Below, piece after piece: positions 1 through 6,508 of a stretch of 10,947 nt of DNA. The position numbers and the translations under genes are program-made. The DNA is taken from assembly GCA_937975655.1 (NCBI GenBank), contig CALJTZ010000076.1:1-10947 (forward strand), read 5' to 3'. The stretch's first letter is position 1, and every line of letters starts with the position of its first letter. Under the pieces are notes generated by a model. It did no database searches and was not told where the DNA came from. It saw only the letters and a program-made list of their open reading frames with translations. This DNA is from an uncultured Synechococcus sp. (lineage in GTDB: Bacteria > Cyanobacteriota > Cyanobacteriia > PCC-6307 > Cyanobiaceae).

Positions 1-17
1 CGCGGAGTGAGCCAGTC

Positions 18-692
<675 letters not shown>

Positions 693-720
693 GTTCTTCG
701 GGTCCCAGTCAGGGGCGCAT

Positions 721-792
<72 letters not shown>

Positions 793-799
793 TTCTTTC

Positions 800-827
800 A
801 ACCCCAGCCCTACGGCTGGGGTTTTTT
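800..827 (+). terminator. intrinsic terminator after tRNA-Asn
   Basis: The 8-bp perfect GC-rich stem CCCCAGCC (802-809) / GGCTGGGG (814-821) has a CTAC loop. Two A-T pairs extend it at the base (800-801 with 822-823). It runs into six T residues (822-827). It begins 7 bases after the mature tRNA end, so it most likely ends the tRNA transcript and insulates rpaA from upstream transcription. Confidence 0.92.
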
Positions 828-1040
828 CTTGGCCATCCAAGGCTCGGGCCTCAGAGCCCCCATGCCTCACAACAAACCACCCGCGATTGCAACAGCCTGG
901 GCGGAAGAAAAACTGAAGATTGCAGCAGTCAATTGCGGCGGAAATCGCGCCGATTCGCTGACCAGCGCTGGATTCTCAGCGGCATTGGCACAGCACTGCG
1001 GCGGTGATCGCCTGTGCAGCAGCTGAATTTGAAGAGGAGA
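828..1040 (+). promoter_or_regulatory. non-coding region upstream of rpaA, with imperfect direct repeats
   Basis: I see no convincing gene here; the reading frames that cross it show no family resemblance. It must hold the rpaA promoter because a strong terminator lies just upstream, but I cannot place -35/-10 boxes with confidence. Two pairs of imperfect direct repeats are visible. GATTGCAACAG (885-895) and GATTGCAGCAG (918-928) match at 10 of 11 bases, offset 33. TTGCGGCGGAAATCGC (933-948) and CTGCGGCGGTGATCGC (996-1011) match at 13 of 16, offset 63. Such arrangements could be regulator sites, but this is inference. No clear HLR1-type TTACA repeats were found. Confidence 0.4.
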
Positions 1041-1049
1041 ATGGCTGCA

Positions 1050-1094
1050 ATGAACAGCGCGCTCATCCACCCCGGACCAGGAGGTCAGCCATGA
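1050..1094 (+). CDS. candidate 14-codon upstream ORF coupled to rpaA
   Basis: ATG at 1050 opens a frame encoding MNSALIHPGPGGQP that stops at TGA 1092-1094. That stop overlaps the rpaA start as ATGA. A purine-rich GAGGAG at 1034-1039 lies 10 bases before this ATG. An in-frame ATG at 1041 would give 17 codons but would sit almost on top of that ribosome site. The frame contains the rpaA Shine-Dalgarno (1079-1085). The arrangement fits a leader peptide or translational-coupling device. Its short length means chance occurrence is quite possible, and no known leader peptide is recognised. Confidence 0.38.
   Translation: MNSALIHPGPGGQP
1079..1085 (+). promoter_or_regulatory. strong ribosome binding site of rpaA
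   Basis: AGGAGGT lies five bases before ATG 1091 and decides the rpaA start against longer in-frame alternatives such as GTG 1004. It is the best Shine-Dalgarno match seen before any gene in the window. Confidence 0.8.
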
Positions 1095-1864
1095 AGCCCT
1101 GCATCCTTCTGATCGAAGACGACGGTGACATGCGTGAGCTGGTGGCAGGCCACCTCGAACACAGCGGTTTCGACGTGCAGCGCGCCGATGACGGCATCAA
1201 GGGCCAGGCCCTGGCCCTGCAGTACAGCCCCGACCTGATCCTGCTGGATCTGATGCTGCCGAAGGTGGACGGCCTCACCCTGTGCCAGCGCCTGCGCCGC
1301 GATGAGCGCACAGCCAAAATCCCGGTGCTGATGCTCACCGCCCTAGGCAGCACCAAGGACAAGGTGAGCGGCTTCAACTCCGGAGCCGACGACTACCTGG
1401 CCAAGCCCTTCGATCTCGAGGAACTGCAGGTGCGGATCAAGGCCCTGCTGCGCCGCAGCGACCGGGCCCCCCTCTCCGCTAAGCACAACGAGATCCTCAA
1501 CTACGGCTGCCTCACCCTGGTGCCGGAGCGCTTTGAGGCGATCTGGTTCGATGAGCCCGTGCGCCTCACCCACCTGGAATTCGAGCTCCTGCACTGCCTG
1601 CTGCAGCGCCATGGCCAAACCGTCGCACCGTCCCTGATCCTCAAGGAGGTGTGGGGCTACGAGCCGGACGACGACATCGAGACCATCCGAGTGCACATCC
1701 GCCACCTGCGCACCAAGCTCGAGCCCGACCCTCGCAAGCCCCGGTTCATCAAAACGGTATACGGCGCTGGCTACTGCCTTGAGCTGCCCACCGGCTCCCA
1801 GCTCGAGGAGCTGGCGAGCGTGATTCAGGAGGTACGCCAGACCCGCAAGGCCGCGGCCGCCTAA
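1091..1864 (+). CDS. rpaA: RpaA, circadian-output response regulator (OmpR/PhoB family)
   Basis: This 257-residue cytoplasmic transcription factor is, in cyanobacteria, phosphorylated by SasA and dephosphorylated through CikA to carry KaiABC clock timing to global gene expression. The receiver domain (about 1-122) has acidic D10/D11, phospho-acceptor D53 in LLDLMLP, T83 and K105. The winged-helix DNA-binding domain (about 137-234) has the near-diagnostic RpaA stretch NYGCLTLVPERFEAIWF, followed by LTHLEFELLHCLLQRHGQTV and EVWGYEPDDDIETIRVHIRHLRTKL. The last 25 residues are variable, as in relatives. The start is fixed by the Shine-Dalgarno at 1079-1085 and by alignment to the remembered MKPRILVIDDD beginning of the family. 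It is preceded by a tRNA terminator and a possible short upstream frame. It converges on holB with a 5-base gap. The identification as RpaA rather than RpaB rests on the linker and DNA-binding sequence. Confidence 0.96.
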   Translation: MKPCILLIEDDGDMRELVAGHLEHSGFDVQRADDGIKGQALALQYSPDLILLDLMLPKVDGLTLCQRLRRDERTAKIPVLMLTALGSTKDKVSGFNSGADDYLAKPFDLEELQVRIKALLRRSDRAPLSAKHNEILNYGCLTLVPERFEAIWFDEPVRLTHLEFELLHCLLQRHGQTVAPSLILKEVWGYEPDDDIETIRVHIRHLRTKLEPDPRKPRFIKTVYGAGYCLELPTGSQLEELASVIQEVRQTRKAAAA

Positions 1865-1869
1865 CGGCG

Positions 1870-2853
1870 TCAGGAACTCACCGCCCCCGAGAGTTCCAGT
1901 AACGCCACCTCCCAGGCCAGGCGCGGCTGCACGAAGGCCCGCAGCTGCCGCCGCAGGGTGTCCAGGCGCCGCTGCTGAGCCGCATTCAGGTGGCGCCGCC
2001 ACAACTGCAGCTGCCACCAATCCAGCAACCACAGCTGCTGTTCCACATCCAGCGCCTCGCAGAGATCGCGGGCGAGCCCCAGGGCCTCCACCGGACTGGC
2101 CGCCAAGGTGCTGAGGCGCTGGGCCAGGCCATCCGGCAGCGCCTGCCACTGCTGCCGGTGCTGCAGCAGGGCCCCAGGGGAGCCGGCAGCGAGCTCTAGC
2201 AATTCCGGAGGGTCCAGCCGCCCTGAGGGCTCGTCCTGCGGCGCTGGTGCCTCGACCGTACTCAGCGCCTGCGCGAGATCCTGGGGGCTGAGGCGGGAGA
2301 AGGGAACCGTCTGGCAGCGGGAGCGGATGGTGCTCAGCAGGCGATCCGGGGCAGCACTCAACAGAATCAACAGCCCATCGCCCGGCTCCTCCAGGGTTTT
2401 CAGCAGGGCATTGGCGGCCCCCTCGGCCATCGCCTCCACCGCCTCGATCACCACCAGGCAACGGCTGGCCTCCAGGGGCCGGCGGCCCAGGAACTGGGAC
2501 ACGCCTCGCACCTGCTCCAGCCGCAGCTGCGGAGGCGCCTTGCGGCTCACACCAGCTGCCGCAGCCTGGGAGGCCGCCACCAGCTGGCCCTTATCGGAAT
2601 AGGTGGGCTCCACCCAGAGCAGATCGGGATGGTTGCCCTCCTCCAGCCGCCGCCGCACCGCCGCCGATCCCTGCGGCCCCGCAATCACCCCCTCCAGAAA
2701 CCGCAGGGCCGCCCGGCTGCGGCCCACCCCATCAGGACCCGCGAACAGGTAGGCCGGCGCCAGGCGCTGCTGCTGCAGGGCGGCCAGCAGCAGGGTGGTG
2801 GCCGGCACCTGGCCCAGCAGACCGTCGAACAGTGCCGGGGTGGCTTCAGCCAT
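1870..2853 (-). CDS. holB: DNA polymerase III subunit delta-prime
   Basis: A 327-residue clamp-loader subunit that works with DnaX and delta to place the beta clamp on DNA. The N-terminal AAA+ region has a P-loop-like GPDGVGRSR (39-47) in which the usual Lys is Arg. This fits the non-ATP-binding role of delta-prime. HPDLLWVEP (75-83), NALLKTLEEP (148-157) and the SRC motif in RSRCQ (177-181) are classic for the family; the SRC arginine serves as the finger for a neighbouring DnaX ATPase. The zinc-binding cysteine cluster of the E. coli protein is absent. The C-terminal Leu/Gln/Trp-rich region matches the collar domain only loosely. ATG 2853 was chosen because it aligns with the family start and overlaps the tmk stop by 8 bases (ATGGCTGA), implying coupling. 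It is the last gene of a minus-strand operon and converges on rpaA. Confidence 0.9.
   Translation of the reverse strand: MAEATPALFDGLLGQVPATTLLLAALQQQRLAPAYLFAGPDGVGRSRAALRFLEGVIAGPQGSAAVRRRLEEGNHPDLLWVEPTYSDKGQLVAASQAAAAGVSRKAPPQLRLEQVRGVSQFLGRRPLEASRCLVVIEAVEAMAEGAANALLKTLEEPGDGLLILLSAAPDRLLSTIRSRCQTVPFSRLSPQDLAQALSTVEAPAPQDEPSGRLDPPELLELAAGSPGALLQHRQQWQALPDGLAQRLSTLAASPVEALGLARDLCEALDVEQQLWLLDWWQLQLWRRHLNAAQQRRLDTLRRQLRAFVQPRLAWEVALLELSGAVSS
1873..1897. other. inverted repeat at the rpaA/holB convergent junction
   Basis: GGAACTC (1873-1879) and GAGTTCC (1891-1897) form a perfect 7-bp stem around an 11-base loop. It begins 9 bases after the rpaA stop and lies inside the last codons of holB on the other strand. 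No T-run follows on either strand, so it is not a classical intrinsic terminator. It could still define or stabilise the rpaA mRNA 3' end, because there is no other space between these convergent genes. Confidence 0.4.
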
Positions 2854-3517
2854 GGACAGGGAAACGGCGCTGCAGTTCGGCGCGAATGGCCGCGGCCACG
2901 GCGGCCGGTGCGGGGGTGGCATCCACACGCGCCCAGCCCCGCTGGGCCGCAAGGGCGCCAAAGCCCGCGCACACCCTGGCCAGAAAGGCCTCGCCGCTGG
3001 CCTCGATCCGGTCTGCAGGCCGGTGGCCCCGGCGCCGCAGCGAGTCGGCCAGGGGCAGCTCCAACAGCAGGGTGCAATCGGGCTGCAGGCCTCCGGTGGC
3101 CATGGCCGCCAATTGATCGATCAGCTCCAGATCCAGGCCGCGGCCGTAGCCCTGATAGGCGGCGGTGGAGCCGGCGAAGCGATCACTCAGCACCCAGTGG
3201 CCCGCCTCCAGGGCCGGCGCAATGCGCTGCTGCACGTGCTGGGCGCGATCAGCCGCATAGAGCAACAGCTCAGCGGTGCTGCCGGGGGCCGTATCGCCGG
3301 GGGGATGGAGCAGCAACTGGCGCAGGGCCTGCCCCAGGGCCGTGCCACCGGGTTCGCGGGTCACCAGCAACTCCGCCCCCGCCGGCATCAGCCCGCTCTG
3401 GGGCAGCCAGGTGCGGAGTTGCTCGAGCTGGGTGGTTTTGCCGCAGCCATCAATACCCTCCAACACCACAAACCGCCCGCGCGGCCGCGGGTTCAGGCTG
3501 GATGGCGCCTCACGCAT
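2846..3517 (-). CDS. tmk: thymidylate kinase (dTMP kinase)
   Basis: This 223-residue cytoplasmic enzyme transfers phosphate from ATP to dTMP, giving dTDP on the way to dTTP for replication. The P-loop is GIDGCGKTT (21-29), followed by REPGGT (54-59), the DR-type motif SDRF (111-114) and substrate-loop residues around AAYQGYGRGL (119-128). An Arg-rich LID precedes DRIE (about 161-172). Basic residues in the LID suggest the bacterial type II enzyme. Length matches the family (about 205-225). ATG 3517 overlaps the upstream ATPase stop by 8 bases (ATGCGTGA). A GTG immediately before it (3520) is an alternative that would add one residue. No good Shine-Dalgarno precedes it, so translation probably depends on coupling. 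It lies between the copper ATPase and holB, and pairing tmk with holB is a common bacterial arrangement. Confidence 0.95.
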   Translation of the reverse strand: MREAPSSLNPRPRGRFVVLEGIDGCGKTTQLEQLRTWLPQSGLMPAGAELLVTREPGGTALGQALRQLLLHPPGDTAPGSTAELLLYAADRAQHVQQRIAPALEAGHWVLSDRFAGSTAAYQGYGRGLDLELIDQLAAMATGGLQPDCTLLLELPLADSLRRRGHRPADRIEASGEAFLARVCAGFGALAAQRGWARVDATPAPAAVAAAIRAELQRRFPVHG

Positions 3518-5870
3518 CACGGTTCAGAAGCAGGGCATTGCCCACCACGGTGATCGAACTGAGGGCCATCAGCAGGGCAGCGAGCGGAGGGGAGAGCACC
3601 ACACCGAAGCCTGGCAGCAGCAAGCCCGCGGCGATCGGCAGCACCACCAGGTTGTAGCCGAAGGCCCAGGCCAGGTTCTGCCGCACCTTCGCCATGGTGC
3701 GGCGGGCCAGCCGCAGGGCCATCGCCACGGCCTCGAGGCGGTCGCCCAACACCACCACATCGGCCGTTTCCAGCGCCACCTGGGTGCCAGTGCCCACAGC
3801 AATCCCCAGATCGGCCGCGGCCAGGGCCGGGGCGTCATTGATGCCATCCCCCACCATCCCCACCAACCCCTGCTGATGGGCCTGAAGGATGTGTTGCAGT
3901 TTCTGCTGGGGCAGCAACTCCCAGGCCAGGCCCGCCTCAGGGATCCCCAGGGCTCGGCCCAGCTGCTGCACCGCCCCGCGGCGATCGCCGCTGAGCACCC
4001 CCAGCCCCAGCCCCATGGTGTGCAGCGTGGCCAGGGTTGCAGCCGCATCGGGCCGCGGCTGATCGTGCACGGCCACAAGGCCCAGCAGCTCCTGGCCTTG
4101 AGCCACCGCCAGCACCGTGGCCCCCTGCTCCCCCTGCTGCTGCTCCCAGCGGCGCCAGGGCTCAGCCAGGGTCACGCCCTGGGCCTCCAGCCACGGGGAG
4201 CGGCCCGCCCAGCAGCTCACGCCATCCTGCAACCGCCCTGTGACGCCCTGGCCCGGCTCAGTGCGGCAGTCGTCCAGGGGCAACAGCGCCAGCTGGCGTT
4301 GCTGGGCCTCCTGCAGCAGGGCATGGGCCAGGGGATGGCGGCTCTGGGCCTCGAGGCTGGCGGCGATCTGGATGAGCCGATCGGCACCGGCGGCTCCCGG
4401 TTCCAGGGCCGTCACCAGCGGACGCCCCAGGGTGAGGGTGCCGGTTTTGTCGAATAACAGGGTGTCCAGGCGGGAGGCGGTTTCGATCGCATCGCCGCCG
4501 CGGAACAACACGCCGGCCTGGGCCGCCCGGCCCGTCCCCACGGTGATGGCGGTTGGGGTGGCCAGGCCGAGGGCACAGGGGCAGGCCACCACCAGCACGG
4601 CAATGCTGAGCTGCAGGGCGAGGGCCAAGGGCGTTTCCGCGCCCATGCCCAGGCTCTGATGACCGCCATGCAAATGGGCCGACGGGGCAGCGGCCAGCAC
4701 CTGGGGCCACATTCGCGTTCCCCAGCGCCACCAGAACAGGAAGGTGGCCGCAGCCAGGGCCAGCACCGCCAGGGTGAAGCGCCCCGCCACCCGATCCGCC
4801 AGGCCCTGGATGGGTGCCTTGCGGGCCTGGGCCTGCTCCACCAGGTGAATGATGCGGGCCACAGCACTCTCGGACCCTGGGCGCACCACCTCCAGGGTGA
4901 GGGCCCCATCAAGATTCAGGCTGCCGGCCGCCAGCTCCGTGCCGGCCTTCGCCTGCAGCGGCAGCGATTCGCCCGTGAGGCTGGACACGTCCACGGCGGA
5001 GAAGCCCTGCAGCACCAGGCCATCCACCGGCACCCGGTCGCCGGGCAACAGCCGCACCCGATCCCCCGGCCGCAGGGCCCCCACCCGCACGGGGCGGGCA
5101 GCCAGCTCCGGATCCGCCGGATCGCCCATCAGCAAGAGCGCCGACTCGGGCTGCAGCTGTGCCAACTCCTCCAGGGCACGGCCGGTGCGACACCGGGCCC
5201 GCTCCTCCAAGAACCGGCCCAACAACACGAAGCCCAGCAGCATCACCGGCTCGTTGAAGAAGCACTGCCAGCCCACCGCCGGCCAGATGAAGGCCACCAG
5301 GCTGGCCAGATAGGCGCTGCCCATGCCCAGGCCCACCAGGGTGTCCATGCCAGGCACACCCGCCAGGGCGGAGCGGGCCCCACCCACCAGGATCGAACGC
5401 CCAGGCCCCGCCAGGGCCAGGGTGGCCACCAGGGCATGCAGGCGGATATCCGCCAAGGGCGGGAACGGCAACGGACCGGCCTCCGCGAGGTGCCCCAGCA
5501 CCGACACCAGCAGCAGGCCCAGGGCCACCACCAGCTGGCGCCAGTTTTGCCACCAGCTGCGCCGCTGCTGCCGCTGCGCCGCGCTGAGGGGCAGGCTCTC
5601 CTGGTCGCGGCGGCGGGCCGCAAACCCAAGGCCCGCCAGGGCCGTGATCAGGGGGGTGGCGGGATCGGCGGGAGGCCCCTCCAGCAAGCCAGGATCCAGG
5701 CCGATCCAGGCCGTGCGCGTGAGCAGATTCACGCTGGCCTGGCGCACGCCGGGCTGGGCCAGCAGCCGCTCCTCCACGGCCCGGACGCAGCCACCGCACT
5801 TCATCCCCTCCACCTCCAACAGCAGCGGAGCCACGGGACTGGGCGCCGAGGGAGCCAAAGGGCAGGCCAT
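3510..5870 (-). CDS. ctaA: copper-transporting P1B-type ATPase, CtaA-like
   Basis: This 786-residue membrane pump for Cu(I) begins with an HMA metal-binding domain (about 16-88) with GMKCGGC (Cys25, Cys28). About eight membrane helices follow, near 112-128, 144-157, 177-199, 208-222, 362-383, 413-440, 733-752 and 758-782. Catalytic motifs are TGES (299-302), CPC (430-432), DKTGT (474-478, Asp474 phosphorylated), the HP dipeptide (512-513) and GDGIND (674-679). YN (739-740) and MALSS (768-772) are the P1B-1 Cu(I) signature. GMKC followed by a CV-type helix recalls cyanobacterial CtaA, which feeds copper toward plastocyanin and oxidase, rather than PacS; that choice is inference. A His cluster (399-404) lies in the extracytoplasmic loop before the CPC helix. 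ATG 5870 is preferred over the adjacent TTG 5873. It is the first gene of the operon with tmk and holB and is divergent from ycf3. Confidence 0.92.
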   Translation of the reverse strand: MACPLAPSAPSPVAPLLLEVEGMKCGGCVRAVEERLLAQPGVRQASVNLLTRTAWIGLDPGLLEGPPADPATPLITALAGLGFAARRRDQESLPLSAAQRQQRRSWWQNWRQLVVALGLLLVSVLGHLAEAGPLPFPPLADIRLHALVATLALAGPGRSILVGGARSALAGVPGMDTLVGLGMGSAYLASLVAFIWPAVGWQCFFNEPVMLLGFVLLGRFLEERARCRTGRALEELAQLQPESALLLMGDPADPELAARPVRVGALRPGDRVRLLPGDRVPVDGLVLQGFSAVDVSSLTGESLPLQAKAGTELAAGSLNLDGALTLEVVRPGSESAVARIIHLVEQAQARKAPIQGLADRVAGRFTLAVLALAAATFLFWWRWGTRMWPQVLAAAPSAHLHGGHQSLGMGAETPLALALQLSIAVLVVACPCALGLATPTAITVGTGRAAQAGVLFRGGDAIETASRLDTLLFDKTGTLTLGRPLVTALEPGAAGADRLIQIAASLEAQSRHPLAHALLQEAQQRQLALLPLDDCRTEPGQGVTGRLQDGVSCWAGRSPWLEAQGVTLAEPWRRWEQQQGEQGATVLAVAQGQELLGLVAVHDQPRPDAAATLATLHTMGLGLGVLSGDRRGAVQQLGRALGIPEAGLAWELLPQQKLQHILQAHQQGLVGMVGDGINDAPALAAADLGIAVGTGTQVALETADVVVLGDRLEAVAMALRLARRTMAKVRQNLAWAFGYNLVVLPIAAGLLLPGFGVVLSPPLAALLMALSSITVVGNALLLNRDA

Positions 5871-5960
5871 CAAGGGCTTTCAGGCTAGGGACTGCGAACG
5901 ACAGCGCCAGCCCGCGGTTCGCGCAGGTGAGGATGGGACCACGCAGCTCCGATTCCCGCC
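5871..5960. promoter_or_regulatory. divergent control region between ctaA-like and ycf3
   Basis: These 90 bases must hold the start signals for both divergent genes. GCGAAC (5894-5899) and GTTCGC (5917-5922) form a 6-bp inverted repeat with a 17-base gap, a possible operator. No clear -35/-10 boxes or Shine-Dalgarno sequences are visible on either side. I see no CopY or CueR-like site I could name. Confidence 0.35.
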
Positions 5961-6482
5961 GTGCCCCGCTCCCAGCGCAACGACAACTTCATCGACAAGA
6001 GCTTCACGGTGATGGCGGACCTGATCCTCAAGGTGCTGCCCACCAACCAGCGGGCCAAGGAGGCCTTCGCCTACTACCGCGACGGCATGAGCGCCCAGGC
6101 CGACGGCGAGTACGCCGAGGCCCTGGATAACTACAAGGAGGCCCTCACCCTCGAGGACGACCCCAATGACCGGGCCTTCATCCTCTACAACATGGCCCTG
6201 GTGTTCGCCAGCAACGGCGAGCACGAAAAAGCTCTGGAGCACTACGGCCAGGCCCTGGATCTGAACAGCAAGATGCCCCAGGCCCTCAACAACATGGCGG
6301 TGATTCACCACCACCTGGGCTGCATCGCCGAGGAACAGGGCGACGCCGACGAATCCGATCGTCGCTTCGACCTGGCCGCCGATTTCTGGGGCAAGGCCAT
6401 TCGCCTGGCGCCGAACAACTACATCGAGGCCCAGAACTGGCTGAAGACCAGCGGTCGCGGCAGCGTGGACGTGTATTTCTGA
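5961..6482 (+). CDS. ycf3: photosystem I assembly protein Ycf3
   Basis: This 173-residue TPR protein assists assembly of the PSI reaction centre at the thylakoid membrane by chaperoning PsaA/PsaB subunits; it is not part of mature PSI. The N-terminus MPRSQRNDNFIDKSFTVMAD is near-invariant for the family and fixes the start at GTG 5961. That start has no visible Shine-Dalgarno. TPR-like helices run about 33-66 (AFAYYRDGMSAQADGEYAEAL), 71-104 (NMALVFASNGEHEKALEHYGQAL) and a third, longer unit about 107-153 ending in AIRLAPNNYIEAQNWL. The length equals the usual Ycf3. It is divergent from the copper ATPase, and its 3' end faces radA 18 bases away. Identification is secure from overall sequence; the protein has no enzymatic residues to check. 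Confidence 0.97.
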   Translation: MPRSQRNDNFIDKSFTVMADLILKVLPTNQRAKEAFAYYRDGMSAQADGEYAEALDNYKEALTLEDDPNDRAFILYNMALVFASNGEHEKALEHYGQALDLNSKMPQALNNMAVIHHHLGCIAEEQGDADESDRRFDLAADFWGKAIRLAPNNYIEAQNWLKTSGRGSVDVYF

Positions 6483-6494
6483 TCCCCAGGGCCA

Positions 6495-6508
6495 GGGCGT
6501 CTACGCCC
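6495..6508. other. small hairpin between convergent ycf3 and radA
   Basis: GGGCG (6495-6499) and CGCCC (6504-6508) form a 5-bp stem with a TCTA loop. The loop includes the radA stop codon (TAG, 6501-6503 on the minus strand). It lies in the 18-base gap after the ycf3 stop. There is no T-run, so termination here is a weak inference; it would be symmetric for both strands. Confidence 0.35.

Noticed and set aside
1004..1090. N-terminal extension of RpaA from GTG 1004.
   Set aside because: The family start MKP at 1091 has a strong AGGAGGT site five bases upstream, and the extra 29 residues have no counterpart in RpaA proteins I recall.
1343..2461. 372-codon minus-strand frame spanning the rpaA end and the holB region.
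   Set aside because: It crosses two solid genes in the wrong frame, with low-complexity Gly/Ala/Pro sequence.
2629..3657. 342-codon plus-strand frame over holB and tmk.
   Set aside because: It is Arg/Pro-rich, has no motifs, and lies antisense to two motif-verified genes.
3276..5888. Long open frames on the plus strand opposite the copper ATPase (3276-4457 and 4659-5888).
   Set aside because: They are Gln/His/Arg-rich translations with no family motifs, lying wholly antisense to a well-supported P-type ATPase. High GC content removes stops in such frames.
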